Source: Anaeromyxobacter oryzisoli
GTDB taxonomy: Bacteria > Myxococcota > Myxococcia > Myxococcales > Anaeromyxobacteraceae
NCBI RefSeq assembly: GCF_022690765.1
Contig: NZ_JALCZA010000052.1
Span: 1-32,423 of the forward strand
Direction of reading: 5' to 3'
DNA: 32,423 bases
This document shows positions 24,193 to 31,370 of the stretch, in pieces. How positions within the stretch are numbered: position 1 is the stretch's first letter; each line of letters begins with the position of its first letter. Both the position numbers and the translations under genes were made by a program. The notes under the pieces were generated by a model that had not been told where the DNA came from, made no database searches, and saw only the letters and a list, made by a program, of their open reading frames with translations.

Positions 24193-25611
24193 ATGCCCCT
24201 GACGACGCTCGCCCCCCTCCTCGCCGCCCTGGCGATCTCTGCGCCCGCCTCGGCTCGCCCGGCGGGCAAGGCGCCGCCCGCCGCGCCCATCGCCGGCGCG
24301 AGCGTCCTGCGCGCCCTCGACGGCGCGCTCGAGAGCGTGGTGGCGAAGGTCTCGCCCGCGGTCGTCCAGGTGGCGGTCAGCGGCTACGGACCCGCCGAGG
24401 AGGAGGGGGACGGCGCCTCGGTGATCGTCCGCCAGCACGCGGTCGGCTCGGGGGTCGTGGTCGATCCGTCCGGCTACGTGGTGACGAACGCCCACGTGGT
24501 CGAGGGCGCGCAGCGCGTCCGGGTGCTCCTCCCGCAGCTCGAGGACGGGCCGCGCCTCCACCGCGTGAAGCGGATCCACGACGCGCGGGTCGTGGGCATC
24601 GAGCCGGACCTCGATCTCGCGCTCCTCAAGATCGAGGCCGCCGGGCTGCCCACGCTCGCGCTCGGGACGCGCGAGCCGCGGCCGGGGCAGCTCGTCTTCG
24701 CGGTGGGGAGCCCGCAGGGGCTCGCGAGCACGGTGACGATGGGGGTGATCTCGTCGGTGTCGCGCCAGCCCATGCCCGATCGGCCGATGCTCTACATCCA
24801 GACCGACGCGCCCATCAACCCGGGGAACAGCGGCGGTCCGCTCGTGGACACGGAGGGGAACGTCGTCGGGATCAACACCCTGATCCTCTCCCAGAGCGGC
24901 GGGAGCGAGGGGCTCGGCTTCGCGATCCCCGCGTCGGTCGTCCAGTTCGTGTACGAGAACCTGCGCCGGTACGGGCACGTGCACCGGACCCTCGTCGGGG
25001 TGACCGCGCAGGAGATCACCCCCGGGCTCGCGAGCGCCCTGGCGCTGCCGCAGGACTGGGGGATCGTGGTGTCGGACGTCGCGCCGGAGGGGCCCGGGGC
25101 GGACGCGGGCCTGAAGGCCGGGGACGTCCTCCTGTCGGTGGACGGGCGGGCGGTGGAGACGATGCCGGCGCTCTCGTCGGCGCTGTACGTCCACCCCGCC
25201 GGCAAGCCGGTGGCGATGACCGTGCGCCGCGGCCGCGCGACCGTGGCGCTCTCCGTGAAGGGGCGCGATCCCCCGCCGGCGGAGGAGCGGCTCGCGGCGC
25301 TCGCCGAGGTCGGGAAGAGCACCGTCTCGCGGCTCGGGATCGTGGGCGTCGCGCTGGACGAGCGGTCCCGCCCGCTCTTCCCCGGGCTCCGCGAGCCCGA
25401 CGGCGTCGTGGTCGTGGCGCGCACGCTCGACGCGCAGCTCGAGGTGCCGCTGCTCCCCGGCGATGTCATCCACGCGGTGAACCTCACGCCAGTCCGGACG
25501 ATGCAGGAGCTCCGGACCGCGATCGGCGCGCTCCCGAACCGCGGCGCGGCCGCGCTGCGGGTGGAGCGCCGCGGGCAGCTCTCCTGGGTCGAGGTGGAGC
25601 TGGAGCCCTGA
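24193..25611 (+). CDS. HtrA/DegP-type serine protease with two PDZ domains
   Basis: This 472-residue exported protease degrades or refolds damaged envelope proteins. It begins with a signal peptide (cleavage near ASA at 19-21). The trypsin-like domain shows the triad His101 (TNAHVV), Asp141 (DLDLALLK) and Ser213 (GNSGGPL), with VGSPQGL and GLGFAIP. PDZ 1 is about 285-355 (GVTAQEI, GLKAGDVLLSVDG). A second, more divergent PDZ is about 370-465 (GIVGVALDE, LLPGDVIHAVN). Start: ATG at 24193, GGAGG at 24181-24185, 7 nt spacing. It is divergent from the histidine kinase with 122 bp between them. A 25-codon acidic open stretch follows the stop in another frame, with no start. Confidence 0.94.
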   Translation: MPLTTLAPLLAALAISAPASARPAGKAPPAAPIAGASVLRALDGALESVVAKVSPAVVQVAVSGYGPAEEEGDGASVIVRQHAVGSGVVVDPSGYVVTNAHVVEGAQRVRVLLPQLEDGPRLHRVKRIHDARVVGIEPDLDLALLKIEAAGLPTLALGTREPRPGQLVFAVGSPQGLASTVTMGVISSVSRQPMPDRPMLYIQTDAPINPGNSGGPLVDTEGNVVGINTLILSQSGGSEGLGFAIPASVVQFVYENLRRYGHVHRTLVGVTAQEITPGLASALALPQDWGIVVSDVAPEGPGADAGLKAGDVLLSVDGRAVETMPALSSALYVHPAGKPVAMTVRRGRATVALSVKGRDPPPAEERLAALAEVGKSTVSRLGIVGVALDERSRPLFPGLREPDGVVVVARTLDAQLEVPLLPGDVIHAVNLTPVRTMQELRTAIGALPNRGAAALRVERRGQLSWVEVELEP

Positions 25612-25626
25612 CGGGCGAGGAGGAGG

Positions 25627-25642
25627 TCGAGGCCGGCCTCGA
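25627..25642. terminator. 16-bp palindrome between convergent htrA and DUF218 genes
   Basis: TCGAGGCCGGCCTCGA is perfectly self-complementary and lies 16 bp after the htrA stop and 43 bp before the stop of the convergent gene. There is no T tract. As a transcript the hairpin would have almost no loop, so the pairing would open by several bases. Confidence 0.35.
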
Positions 25643-25684
25643 GGAGTTCCTCGGCGCTGGCGCGGGGTGGGAGCGGGAGAGCGC

Positions 25685-26452
25685 CTAGCGCGTCCAGCCG
25701 GCGACCCGGTACACGACCCGCCCGGCCCACTCCCGCAGCGCCTCGGTCGAGGCGGCGAGCGCGCGCGCCCGCGGCAGCCACGACCCGCCGCGCCCGTCCC
25801 CTGCGCGCCGATCCACCGGCAGCGCGTCGGGCGCGAGCCCGGCCGCGCGGAAGCACCCGAGGGCGCGCGGCATGTGCGCGGCGCTCGTCACGAGGAGGGT
25901 GCGCCGCCAGCCGCGCTCGGCGACGATCCGCGCCGCCACGACCGCGCTCTCGTGCGTGTTCCGGCTCCGGTCCTCGACCACGATCCGCTCCGGCGCGATC
26001 CCCGCGTCGAGGAGGACGCGCCGGAGCTGATCGGCCTCCGGCTGGTCGCCCGCGACGGGGAAGACCAGCCCGCCGGAGAGGAGCACGTCCCGGGCCTGGC
26101 CGGCGCGGAGGAGCGCGGCGGCCCGGACGATCCGGTCGGCCGCCGCGGTGAGCTCCACCGCGCCACTCGCGCGGGACGCCCGCTCGTCCACCATCCCGCC
26201 GAGCACGATCACGGCGTCGTAGCGCTCCGCGGGGTGGAACGTGTCCGGAGCGCTCGCCTCGAGCGCGCCGAGCAGCCGGCGGGAGACCGGCTCCAGCGAG
26301 AACGCCCCGAGCGCCGCGGCGCAGAGCAGCGAGAGCGCGACGGACAGCCGGGGGCGGCGCCCCCGCAGCGCGACGCTCGCGAGGACGAGCGCGATCGCCC
26401 AGGCGAGCGGCTCGAGGAGGAGGTCCAGGATCTTGGAGAGGGCGACGAACAC
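25685..26452 (-). CDS. DUF218 membrane protein, YdcF/ElyC-like
   Basis: This 255-residue protein has two N-terminal membrane helices (about 9-28 and 36-55) followed by a DUF218 domain outside the membrane. Motifs: YDAVIVLGG (78-86), LLSGG (about 123-127), VEDRSRNTHESAVVAA (about 158-173) and LLVTSAAHMPRALGCFRAAGL (about 185-205). ElyC, of the same layout, is tied to envelope polysaccharide and peptidoglycan homeostasis; the reaction is unknown. Start: GTG at 26452, with GAGGTGG just upstream overlapping the end of the TVP38 gene. Only 9 bp separate the two, so they form one transcription unit. Confidence 0.85.
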   Translation of the reverse strand: MFVALSKILDLLLEPLAWAIALVLASVALRGRRPRLSVALSLLCAAALGAFSLEPVSRRLLGALEASAPDTFHPAERYDAVIVLGGMVDERASRASGAVELTAAADRIVRAAALLRAGQARDVLLSGGLVFPVAGDQPEADQLRRVLLDAGIAPERIVVEDRSRNTHESAVVAARIVAERGWRRTLLVTSAAHMPRALGCFRAAGLAPDALPVDRRAGDGRGGSWLPRARALAASTEALREWAGRVVYRVAGWTR

Positions 26453-26461
26453 GCGTCCACC

Positions 26462-27118
26462 TCACGACCGCGGCGTGGCGACGCCGCCCCGGGCGGCGGA
26501 CGCGACGCGGAGGCACCCGGCGGCCGCGATCGCGGTGAGGACGACCCCGCCGAGCACGAGCCAGCGGGTGGTGGCCGACGACGGGGACGAGACCAGCGCC
26601 CCGAGGGCGGCGTACGTGGCGATCGAGGGGATCGAGCCGAGGAGCGACGCGGCGGCGAACGCGCGGAGCGGCATCCGGGTCGCGCCGAAGCCGAAGTTCA
26701 CCATCGCGAAGGGGGTCACCGGGGCGAGCCGCAGGAGCAGCACGAGCCGGAACGCGTCGCGGTCCTCGAGCCCGGCGGGCAGCGCCAGGCCCGGCCCGCC
26801 GGGCGGGCGCCCGAGCCGGCGCCCGGCCAGGAACGCGGCCGACGCGCCGAGCGTCGTGAGGGGCACGGCCAGGAGGGCCCCGCCGACCGGGCCGAAGGCG
26901 AGGCCCGCGGCGAACGAGAGCGGGGAGACGGGGAGGGCGAGGAGGGCCCCCGCGACGTACGCGGCGGCGAAGGCGAGGGGCGCGGCGAGGCCGAGCTCGC
27001 GGGTCGCCCCCGCGAGGCGCAGCGCCCACTCGCGCACGGGGAGGAGCGGCCCGACGAGCGCGGCGACCGCCGTGAGCGCGAGGAGGATCACCAGCCGGCG
27101 AGGGAGCGCGACGCGCAC
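26462..27118 (-). CDS. TVP38/TMEM64-family membrane protein
   Basis: This 218-residue integral membrane protein is of the TVP38/TMEM64 (DedA-related, VTT domain) family, some members of which are lipid scramblases or transporters. Seen: [35 protein letters not shown], then [35 protein letters not shown], the hallmark re-entrant-loop region, with about six hydrophobic segments. Start: GTG at 27118, giving [16 protein letters not shown] longer frame back to 27379 crosses the divergent thiS gene and has Arg/Pro-rich non-membrane sequence, so I reject it. No good ribosome binding site is visible. Confidence 0.85.
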   Translation of the reverse strand: MRVALPRRLVILLALTAVAALVGPLLPVREWALRLAGATRELGLAAPLAFAAAYVAGALLALPVSPLSFAAGLAFGPVGGALLAVPLTTLGASAAFLAGRRLGRPPGGPGLALPAGLEDRDAFRLVLLLRLAPVTPFAMVNFGFGATRMPLRAFAAASLLGSIPSIATYAALGALVSSPSSATTRWLVLGGVVLTAIAAAGCLRVASAARGGVATPRS

Positions 27119-27193
27119 GCGCCGGAGAGTGGCATGGGACGCCCCGGCGCGCGAGCGGCCCGGCGCGGGGGCGCCGTCCCGGGCGGCGGGCGT

Positions 27194-27222
27194 TTGACGG
27201 CGTCGCCTCCGCGTTGCTAGAT
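27194..27222 (+). promoter_or_regulatory. Sigma-70-type promoter of thiSG
   Basis: TTGACG (27194-27199), 17-bp spacer, CTAGAT (27217-27222; or TAGATC with an 18-bp spacer). The expected start near 27229-27230 leaves only 3-4 nt before the ATG at 27233, with no room for a ribosome binding site. No thiamine-pyrophosphate riboswitch is possible in such a leader. Confidence 0.6.
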
Positions 27223-27232
27223 CGCTCGCACC

Positions 27233-27433
27233 ATGCAGGTGAGGTTGAACGGAGAGCTCCGGGAGATCCCGGATGGGATGACCGTCGCGAGGCTCCTCGC
27301 CCACCTCGGGGTGAAGGCCCCGCGGGTCGCGGTCGAGGTCAACGAGGCGGTCGTCACCAAGGATCGCTACGAGGCTCACAAGATCGGCCCGGGCGACACG
27401 GTCGAGATCGTCGCGTTCGTCGGAGGAGGGTAG
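27233..27433 (+). CDS. thiS: Sulfur carrier protein ThiS
   Basis: This 66-residue ubiquitin-fold carrier delivers sulfur as a C-terminal thiocarboxylate for the thiazole ring of thiamine. It begins [15 protein letters not shown], has the VEVNEAVV and [13 protein letters not shown] segments, and ends in the required Gly-Gly. Start: ATG at 27233, at most a few bases after the transcript start. The stop is 2 bp before the thiG start. The activating enzyme ThiF is not in the window. Confidence 0.95.
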   Translation: MQVRLNGELREIPDGMTVARLLAHLGVKAPRVAVEVNEAVVTKDRYEAHKIGPGDTVEIVAFVGGG

Positions 27434-27435
27434 TC

Positions 27436-28209
27436 GTGGCGGACACCTGGAGCATCGGCAAGCAGACCTTCACCAGTCGCCTCCTCGTGGGGACCGGCAA
27501 GTACGCCGACTTTCCCACGATGCAGCGCGCGCTCACCGCGTCCGGCGCCGAGGTGGTGACCGTGGCGGTCCGCCGCCTGGACCTCTCGAAGAAGGGCGAG
27601 GCGTCGCTCCTCGAGTGGATCCCGAAGGGCATGAAGCTCCTGCCGAACACCGCCGCCTGCTTCACCGCCGAGGAGGCGATCCGGACGGCGCGCCTCGGCC
27701 GCGAGCTCGACATGGGCGACCTCGTGAAGCTCGAGGTCATCGGGGACCGGCGGACGCTCTTCCCGGACGTGGAGGCGCTCGTCGAGGCGGCCCGGGTGCT
27801 GGTGAAGGAGGGCTTCACCGTCCTCCCCTACACGAACGACGACCCGGTGACGGCGCGGAAGCTCGAGGACGTCGGGTGCGCGGCGGTGATGCCGGCCGGC
27901 GCGCCCATCGGCTCGGGGCTCGGGATCCGGAACCCGTTCAACATCCGGATCATCATGGAAACCGTGAAGGTGCCGGTCCTCGTGGACGCGGGCGTCGGCA
28001 CGGCGAGCGACGCGGCGCTCGCGATGGAGCTCGGGGCCGTCGCGGTGCTCATGAACACCGCCATCGCCGAGGCGAAGGATCCGGTCCTCATGGCCGAGGC
28101 GATGCGCGCCGGGGTCGAGGGCGGGCGGAAGGCGTTCCTCGCCGGACGCATCCCGATGAAGCTGCACGCGTCGGCGTCGTCGCCGATGACCGGGCTCATC
28201 GGGACCTGA
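27436..28209 (+). CDS. thiG: Thiazole synthase ThiG
   Basis: This 257-residue TIM-barrel enzyme joins deoxyxylulose phosphate, dehydroglycine and ThiS-borne sulfur into the thiazole phosphate. Lys98 in LVKLEVIGD is the Schiff-base lysine. Other family blocks: [10 protein letters not shown] (14-23), [34 protein letters not shown], and [29 protein letters not shown]. Normal length. Start: GTG at 27436, with GGAGGAGGG at 27422-27430, in the thiS end. Cotranscribed with thiS. Confidence 0.96.
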   Translation: MADTWSIGKQTFTSRLLVGTGKYADFPTMQRALTASGAEVVTVAVRRLDLSKKGEASLLEWIPKGMKLLPNTAACFTAEEAIRTARLGRELDMGDLVKLEVIGDRRTLFPDVEALVEAARVLVKEGFTVLPYTNDDPVTARKLEDVGCAAVMPAGAPIGSGLGIRNPFNIRIIMETVKVPVLVDAGVGTASDAALAMELGAVAVLMNTAIAEAKDPVLMAEAMRAGVEGGRKAFLAGRIPMKLHASASSPMTGLIGT

Positions 28210-28236
28210 GCCCTCTCCTCCGGACGAGGATCGCTC

Positions 28237-28611
28237 GTGGCCGACGCGCCGAAGCGCAAGGTGCTGCTGATCGAGGACGACGGGGGCGAGCGGGCCGCCG
28301 TCGCGGAGCTGCTCTCGAGCGCGGGGTTCGGCGTCGTGTCGTCGGACGAGGGGCGCAAGGCGCTCGAGCTCGCCGCGGCGGTCCGGCCGCAGCTCGTGAT
28401 CCTCGACCTGGTCACCGAGGGGATGAACGGCTGGGAGTTCCTCGAGCGGCGCCGGGGAGATCCCGCCCTGCGCGACGTGCCGGTGATCGTCCTCTCCGGG
28501 CGCCGGCGCGAGCCGCTCGACGTCGATCTGTTCCTCTCCAAGCCGGTGGCGCCGGAGCAGCTCCTCCGGGCGGTGCGGACCCTGATCTCGCGCGGCCGAG
28601 CCCGTAGGTAG
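28237..28611 (+). CDS. Single-domain response regulator (receiver only)
   Basis: This 124-residue protein is a lone CheY-like receiver. Acidic pocket Glu13-Asp14-Asp15, phospho-acceptor Asp57 (VILDLV), Ser87 (VIVLSG) and Lys102 (LSKP) are all present. No output domain follows, so it must act by protein contact or as a phosphorelay step. Start: GTG at 28237, 27 bp after thiG, with a GGACGAGGA purine stretch upstream. It is likely cotranscribed with thiSG, without an obvious reason in thiamine synthesis. The partner kinase is unknown. Confidence 0.92.
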   Translation: MADAPKRKVLLIEDDGGERAAVAELLSSAGFGVVSSDEGRKALELAAAVRPQLVILDLVTEGMNGWEFLERRRGDPALRDVPVIVLSGRRREPLDVDLFLSKPVAPEQLLRAVRTLISRGRARR

Positions 28612-28641
28612 GCGCCACGCGCCCGCGCCCCCCCCCGCCCG

Positions 28642-29448
28642 TCAGCCGACCGGGGCGAGGGGGGTCACGTCCTCCGCGACGAACCGGAAGACGCGGGACG
28701 GCTTCCCCCAGCTCCCCGCGGTGTAGCCGCGGCAGATCTTGTCGTAGGCCTCGGGGTGCTGGTGCGGCGCGAACTCCTCGACGGTCCCCCGCAGCACGAA
28801 GCCGCGGAACGTGTCGAGATCGACGACGATCCGGCTCTCCTGGCGGTTCGACTTCAGGTTCATGTACGTCTTCAGCGCGAGGCCGTCGCCGTGGTACAGC
28901 GCGAGCTTCCCGTCGTTCACCTCGTGGTGGAAGACGAACCGCGGCGAGATGTTCGCCGTCTCGCCGACCCCGACGAGCGCGTACGGCACGCCGCCGACGA
29001 CCTGCTGCAGCTCCTCGAACGGGACGTTCTCGAAGAACTTGAGGGTGTAGGGGCTGTGGTGGACCGTGAAGATGGAGGAGCCCTTCACGACGAGCCCCTC
29101 GGCCGAGTCCTCGAGGAGCTCCGTGAGCGCGGCGTTCGCGGCCAGCGCCCTCGTCTTCACCTGGAACCCCTGGTACTGGTCCACGCGGGTCAGGTGGACG
29201 GTGACGCACTCGCCGTGCTTGGGCGTGCGCGCGATCGGGCCGGCGAGGGTGATGCGCAGGTCGCGGCTCGTCGCGCCGCGCTCGATGCGTCGGACGCGGT
29301 TCACGGAGACCGCGTTGTAGGTCCCGATGAGGCTCGTCGTCCCCATGAACGAGAGCACCTTCTCGGCCTTCACGGTCGGGAAGCGAGACGCCTGCTTCGC
29401 CTTCTGCTCCTCCAGGAAGGCGAGAAAGGACTGGAGCCCGCTCGACAC
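28642..29448 (-). CDS. Uncharacterised protein with split-barrel (PPOX-like) C-terminal part
   Basis: I do not recognise this 268-residue protein firmly. The C-terminal half has GLALKTYMNLKSNRQESRIVVDLDTFRGFVLRGTVEEF (about 200-240), which resembles the strand order of the pyridoxamine-phosphate-oxidase-like FMN split barrel (NLrrNprv.l.v.D....gf.vrG.ae). The N-terminal half has VLSFMGTTSLIGTYNAVSVNRV and a second barrel-like stretch, suggesting a duplicated fold. It has no signal peptide or membrane helix. Start: GTG at 29448, because GAGGAG sits 6 nt upstream; a TTG at 29466 in frame lacks one. It is convergent with the receiver gene (30-bp gap) and divergent from thiE (45 bp). Confidence 0.65.
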   Translation of the reverse strand: MSSGLQSFLAFLEEQKAKQASRFPTVKAEKVLSFMGTTSLIGTYNAVSVNRVRRIERGATSRDLRITLAGPIARTPKHGECVTVHLTRVDQYQGFQVKTRALAANAALTELLEDSAEGLVVKGSSIFTVHHSPYTLKFFENVPFEELQQVVGGVPYALVGVGETANISPRFVFHHEVNDGKLALYHGDGLALKTYMNLKSNRQESRIVVDLDTFRGFVLRGTVEEFAPHQHPEAYDKICRGYTAGSWGKPSRVFRFVAEDVTPLAPVG

Positions 29449-29493
29449 GTACCGCTCCTCGCGCAAGGATGACGCCGGGAGGCGAGATTACGG

Positions 29494-30129
29494 ATGGCCG
29501 TCCCCATTGTCCACCTCGTCACGGATCGCCGCCTGGCGCCGGATCTTCCGGCCCGCGTGGCGGCGGCGCTCGCCGGGATCCCGCCCGGGACGGTCGCGGT
29601 GCACCTGCGCGAGAAGGACCTGACAGGGGCCGCGCTCCTGGCCCTCGCCCGCTCGCTCGTCACGGTGTGCCGGGCAAGGGGGCAACGGCTCCTCGTCAAC
29701 GATCGCCTCGACATCGCCCTCGCCGCGGGGGCTGACGGCGTTCACCTGCCCTCGGCGGGCCTGCCGCCGGCGGAGGCGCGGAGACTGCTCGGCCCCGCCG
29801 CCCTCGTCGGGGTCTCCTGTCACGGCCTCGCCGACGTGCGCCGCGCCCGCGATGGGGGGGCGAGCTTCGCCACGTTCGGCCCCGTCCACGAGACGCCCTC
29901 GAAGCGCGCGTACGGCGCGCCGGTGGGGCTCGCGGCGCTCCGCGAGGCGGCCGCGCTCGGGCTGCCGCTCGTGGCGCTCGGCGGCGTGGACCCCTCGAAC
30001 GCGCCGGAGGCGTTCGCCGCGGGCGCGCGGGGCGTCGCCGCGATCCGGGCGTGGCTCGCGGCGGGCGATCCCGCGGCGGCGGTGCGGGAGCTCCTCGCCG
30101 CCGCGCGCGCGGCGCGGGTGAGCGGGTGA
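29494..30129 (+). CDS. thiE: Thiamine-phosphate synthase ThiE
   Basis: This 211-residue TIM-barrel enzyme couples HMP-pyrophosphate with thiazole phosphate to give thiamine phosphate. Signatures: VTDRRL (9-14), HLREKDLTG (37-45), LLVNDRLDIALAAGADGVHLPS (67-87), GVSCHG (106-111), FGPVHETPSK (128-137) and the phosphate-binding VALGGVDPSN. Start: ATG at 29494; GGAGG at 29478-29482 is rather far (11 nt) but the only candidate. It lies 1.3 kb after thiSG, separated by two unrelated genes, and converges on the methyltransferase gene with a 10-bp gap. Confidence 0.93.
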   Translation: MAVPIVHLVTDRRLAPDLPARVAAALAGIPPGTVAVHLREKDLTGAALLALARSLVTVCRARGQRLLVNDRLDIALAAGADGVHLPSAGLPPAEARRLLGPAALVGVSCHGLADVRRARDGGASFATFGPVHETPSKRAYGAPVGLAALREAAALGLPLVALGGVDPSNAPEAFAAGARGVAAIRAWLAAGDPAAAVRELLAAARAARVSG

Positions 30130-30139
30130 AGGCGCGCCG

Positions 30140-30796
30140 TCAGCGCGGCGCGAGGGCGACGAGGTACTGGTAGGGGAGGAACGTCCGCTCGTCCACGACC
30201 CGCAGCCCCGCGGCCTCGGCCGCGGCGACGAAGTCGTCGCGGGAGAGCTTGTGCTCCGGGGGCGGGCCCACCGGCAGCTCGCCGGCGTGGAAGTCCACGT
30301 TGACGAGTCGGCCGCCGGGGGCGAGGCGCCCCGCGAGCCGCCGGAGCGTCGCCACGCCGTCCGGGAAGTGGTGGTACGTGTTCACGATCAGGATCGCGTG
30401 ACACGGCTCCGGGGGCAGCGGCTCGCCGCCCGCCGCCAGGATCGGCGTCACGTTCCGCAGGCCCGCCGCCCGGACGCGCTCCTCCAGGACGGCGATCATC
30501 CGCGGCTCGACGTCGATCGCGTAGACCCGGCCTGCGGGGCCGACCGCCCGCGCGAGCCGCACCGCGAAGTACCCCGGCCCCGCGCCCGCGTCGCAGGCGA
30601 TCTGGCCGGGGGCGAGGCCGAGCGCCGCGACCACCTCGTCCGGCCGTTGCCAGGCGTCGCGGTCCTCGCCCTCGAGCCGCGCGAGGTACGCGGCGAAGTC
30701 CTCCGGGTTGCGGTTCTGGTCGAAGCCGTGGGCGTGTCCCTCGCCGTGGCCGGCCCCGTGTGCGTGGTGGTGCGCGCCGTGCGCGTGCTCGGTCAT
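30140..30796 (-). CDS. SAM-dependent methyltransferase with His-rich N-terminus
   Basis: This 218-residue class I methyltransferase has the SAM-binding motif IACDAGAGPGYFAVRLA (66-82, motif I at 68-77), the acidic post-motif residue in VYAIDVEPRM (Asp95), then LIVNTYHHF near 135 and LAPGGRLVNVDF. The first 24 residues hold nine histidines in HAHGAHHHAHG-type repeats, an appendage that could bind Ni, Zn or Cu. The C-terminal PPEHKLSRDDF and LPYQYLVAL resemble the UbiE/ArsM-like small-molecule methyltransferases in layout, but the substrate is unknown. Start: ATG at 30796; no good ribosome binding site is seen. Divergent from queD with 95 bp between. Confidence 0.85.
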   Translation of the reverse strand: MTEHAHGAHHHAHGAGHGEGHAHGFDQNRNPEDFAAYLARLEGEDRDAWQRPDEVVAALGLAPGQIACDAGAGPGYFAVRLARAVGPAGRVYAIDVEPRMIAVLEERVRAAGLRNVTPILAAGGEPLPPEPCHAILIVNTYHHFPDGVATLRRLAGRLAPGGRLVNVDFHAGELPVGPPPEHKLSRDDFVAAAEAAGLRVVDERTFLPYQYLVALAPR

Positions 30797-30876
30797 GGAG
30801 GGTGAGAGCCTGCCGCCCGCCCGACGCTTCGCGCCTCCCGGCGCCGCGCCGGGGTGCGCGCCGCGGGGGGCCCGGG

Positions 30877-30882
30877 TATATT
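30877..30882 (+). promoter_or_regulatory. -10 element at the queD start
   Basis: TATATT, an excellent -10, lies 9 nt before the ATG at 30892. The bases between are pyrimidine/GC mix without a ribosome binding site. Transcription would begin within a few bases of the start codon. Confidence 0.5.
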
Positions 30883-30891
30883 GCGCGCCTC

Positions 30892-31284
30892 ATGGGCGGT
30901 CCCGTGTTCGAGGTCTCGAAGGATTTCGGCTTCAGCGCCGCGCACCAGATCCGCCTGCACGGCGGGAAGTGCGAGCGGTTGCACGGCCACAACTGGCGGG
31001 TCCGGGTCCACGTCCGGGCGTCGCAGCTCAACGCGATCGGCATGGTCATCGACTTCGCCGATCTGCAGAAGCTCGTGGCGGAGGTGGGCGGCCGGTTCGA
31101 CCACCAGCACGTGAACCAGGTCCCGCCCTTCGACGAGGCGAACCCCACCGCCGAGCTGCTCGCCCGCCACTTCTTCGTGGAGGTCGGCCGGAGGCTCGCG
31201 GCGTGCGAGGGCGGCCGGGTGGTGGTCTCGAAGGTCGAGGTCTGGGAGAACGAGGGCTCGCTCGCGGTCTACCGCGAGGAGTAG
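30892..31284 (+). CDS. queD: 6-pyruvoyl-tetrahydropterin synthase / QueD family
   Basis: This 130-residue T-fold enzyme in bacteria usually makes 6-carboxy-tetrahydropterin, the queuosine/7-deazaguanine precursor. Zinc ligands are His18 (FSAAH), His31 and His33 (RLHGH); catalytic residues are Cys27 (GGKCERLHGH) and the His71 relay (FDHQHVN), with Glu117 (VEVWEN) binding the pterin. VIDFADLQ at 52-59 is also typical. Start: ATG at 30892, giving MGGPVFEVSKDFGFSAAH; the longer frame back to 30760 has no ribosome binding site and crosses the -10. No queC, queE or queF is in the window. Confidence 0.9.
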   Translation: MGGPVFEVSKDFGFSAAHQIRLHGGKCERLHGHNWRVRVHVRASQLNAIGMVIDFADLQKLVAEVGGRFDHQHVNQVPPFDEANPTAELLARHFFVEVGRRLAACEGGRVVVSKVEVWENEGSLAVYREE

Positions 31285-31303
31285 GCGCCCCCGGACCAGG
31301 GGT

Positions 31304-31340
31304 CACGGGAAGCGGGTTCGGGTTCGGGTTCGGGTTCGCT
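31304..31340 (+). repeat. GGGTTC x4 array
   Basis: Four perfect GGGTTC units (31314-31337) follow a GGGTCACGGG word. Four G3 tracts separated by TTC loops on the plus strand fit the simplest G-quadruplex pattern. It lies between queD and the AddB-like gene and ends 21 bp before the latter's -10-like element. Confidence 0.8.
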
Positions 31341-31358
31341 GAGGTCAGGAGCGCGGGG

Positions 31359-31364
31359 TAGGGT
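31359..31364 (+). promoter_or_regulatory. -10-like element at the AddB-like gene start
   Basis: TAGGGT lies 6 nt before the GTG at 31371. The purine-rich GGGTGGAG here might instead serve as a close ribosome binding site, so the leaderless reading is tentative. Confidence 0.3.
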
Positions 31365-31370
31365 GGAGCC

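Noticed and set aside
25612-25688. Acidic 25-codon open stretch after htrA ending at TAG 25686
   Set aside because: It looks like a protein tail but has no start codon and is out of frame with htrA; too short to support a gene or a proven frameshift.
27200-27232. TPP riboswitch upstream of thiS
   Set aside because: The promoter leaves almost no leader, and the conserved CUGAGA and related TPP-box words are absent.
27119-27379. N-terminal extension of the TVP38-family protein to 27379
   Set aside because: The extension runs through thiS and its promoter on the other strand and is Arg/His-rich without membrane character.
22979-28611. Pairing of the histidine kinase with the receiver at 28237 as one two-component system
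   Set aside because: They are over 4 kb apart, on opposite strands and separated by five unrelated genes; no sequence evidence links them.
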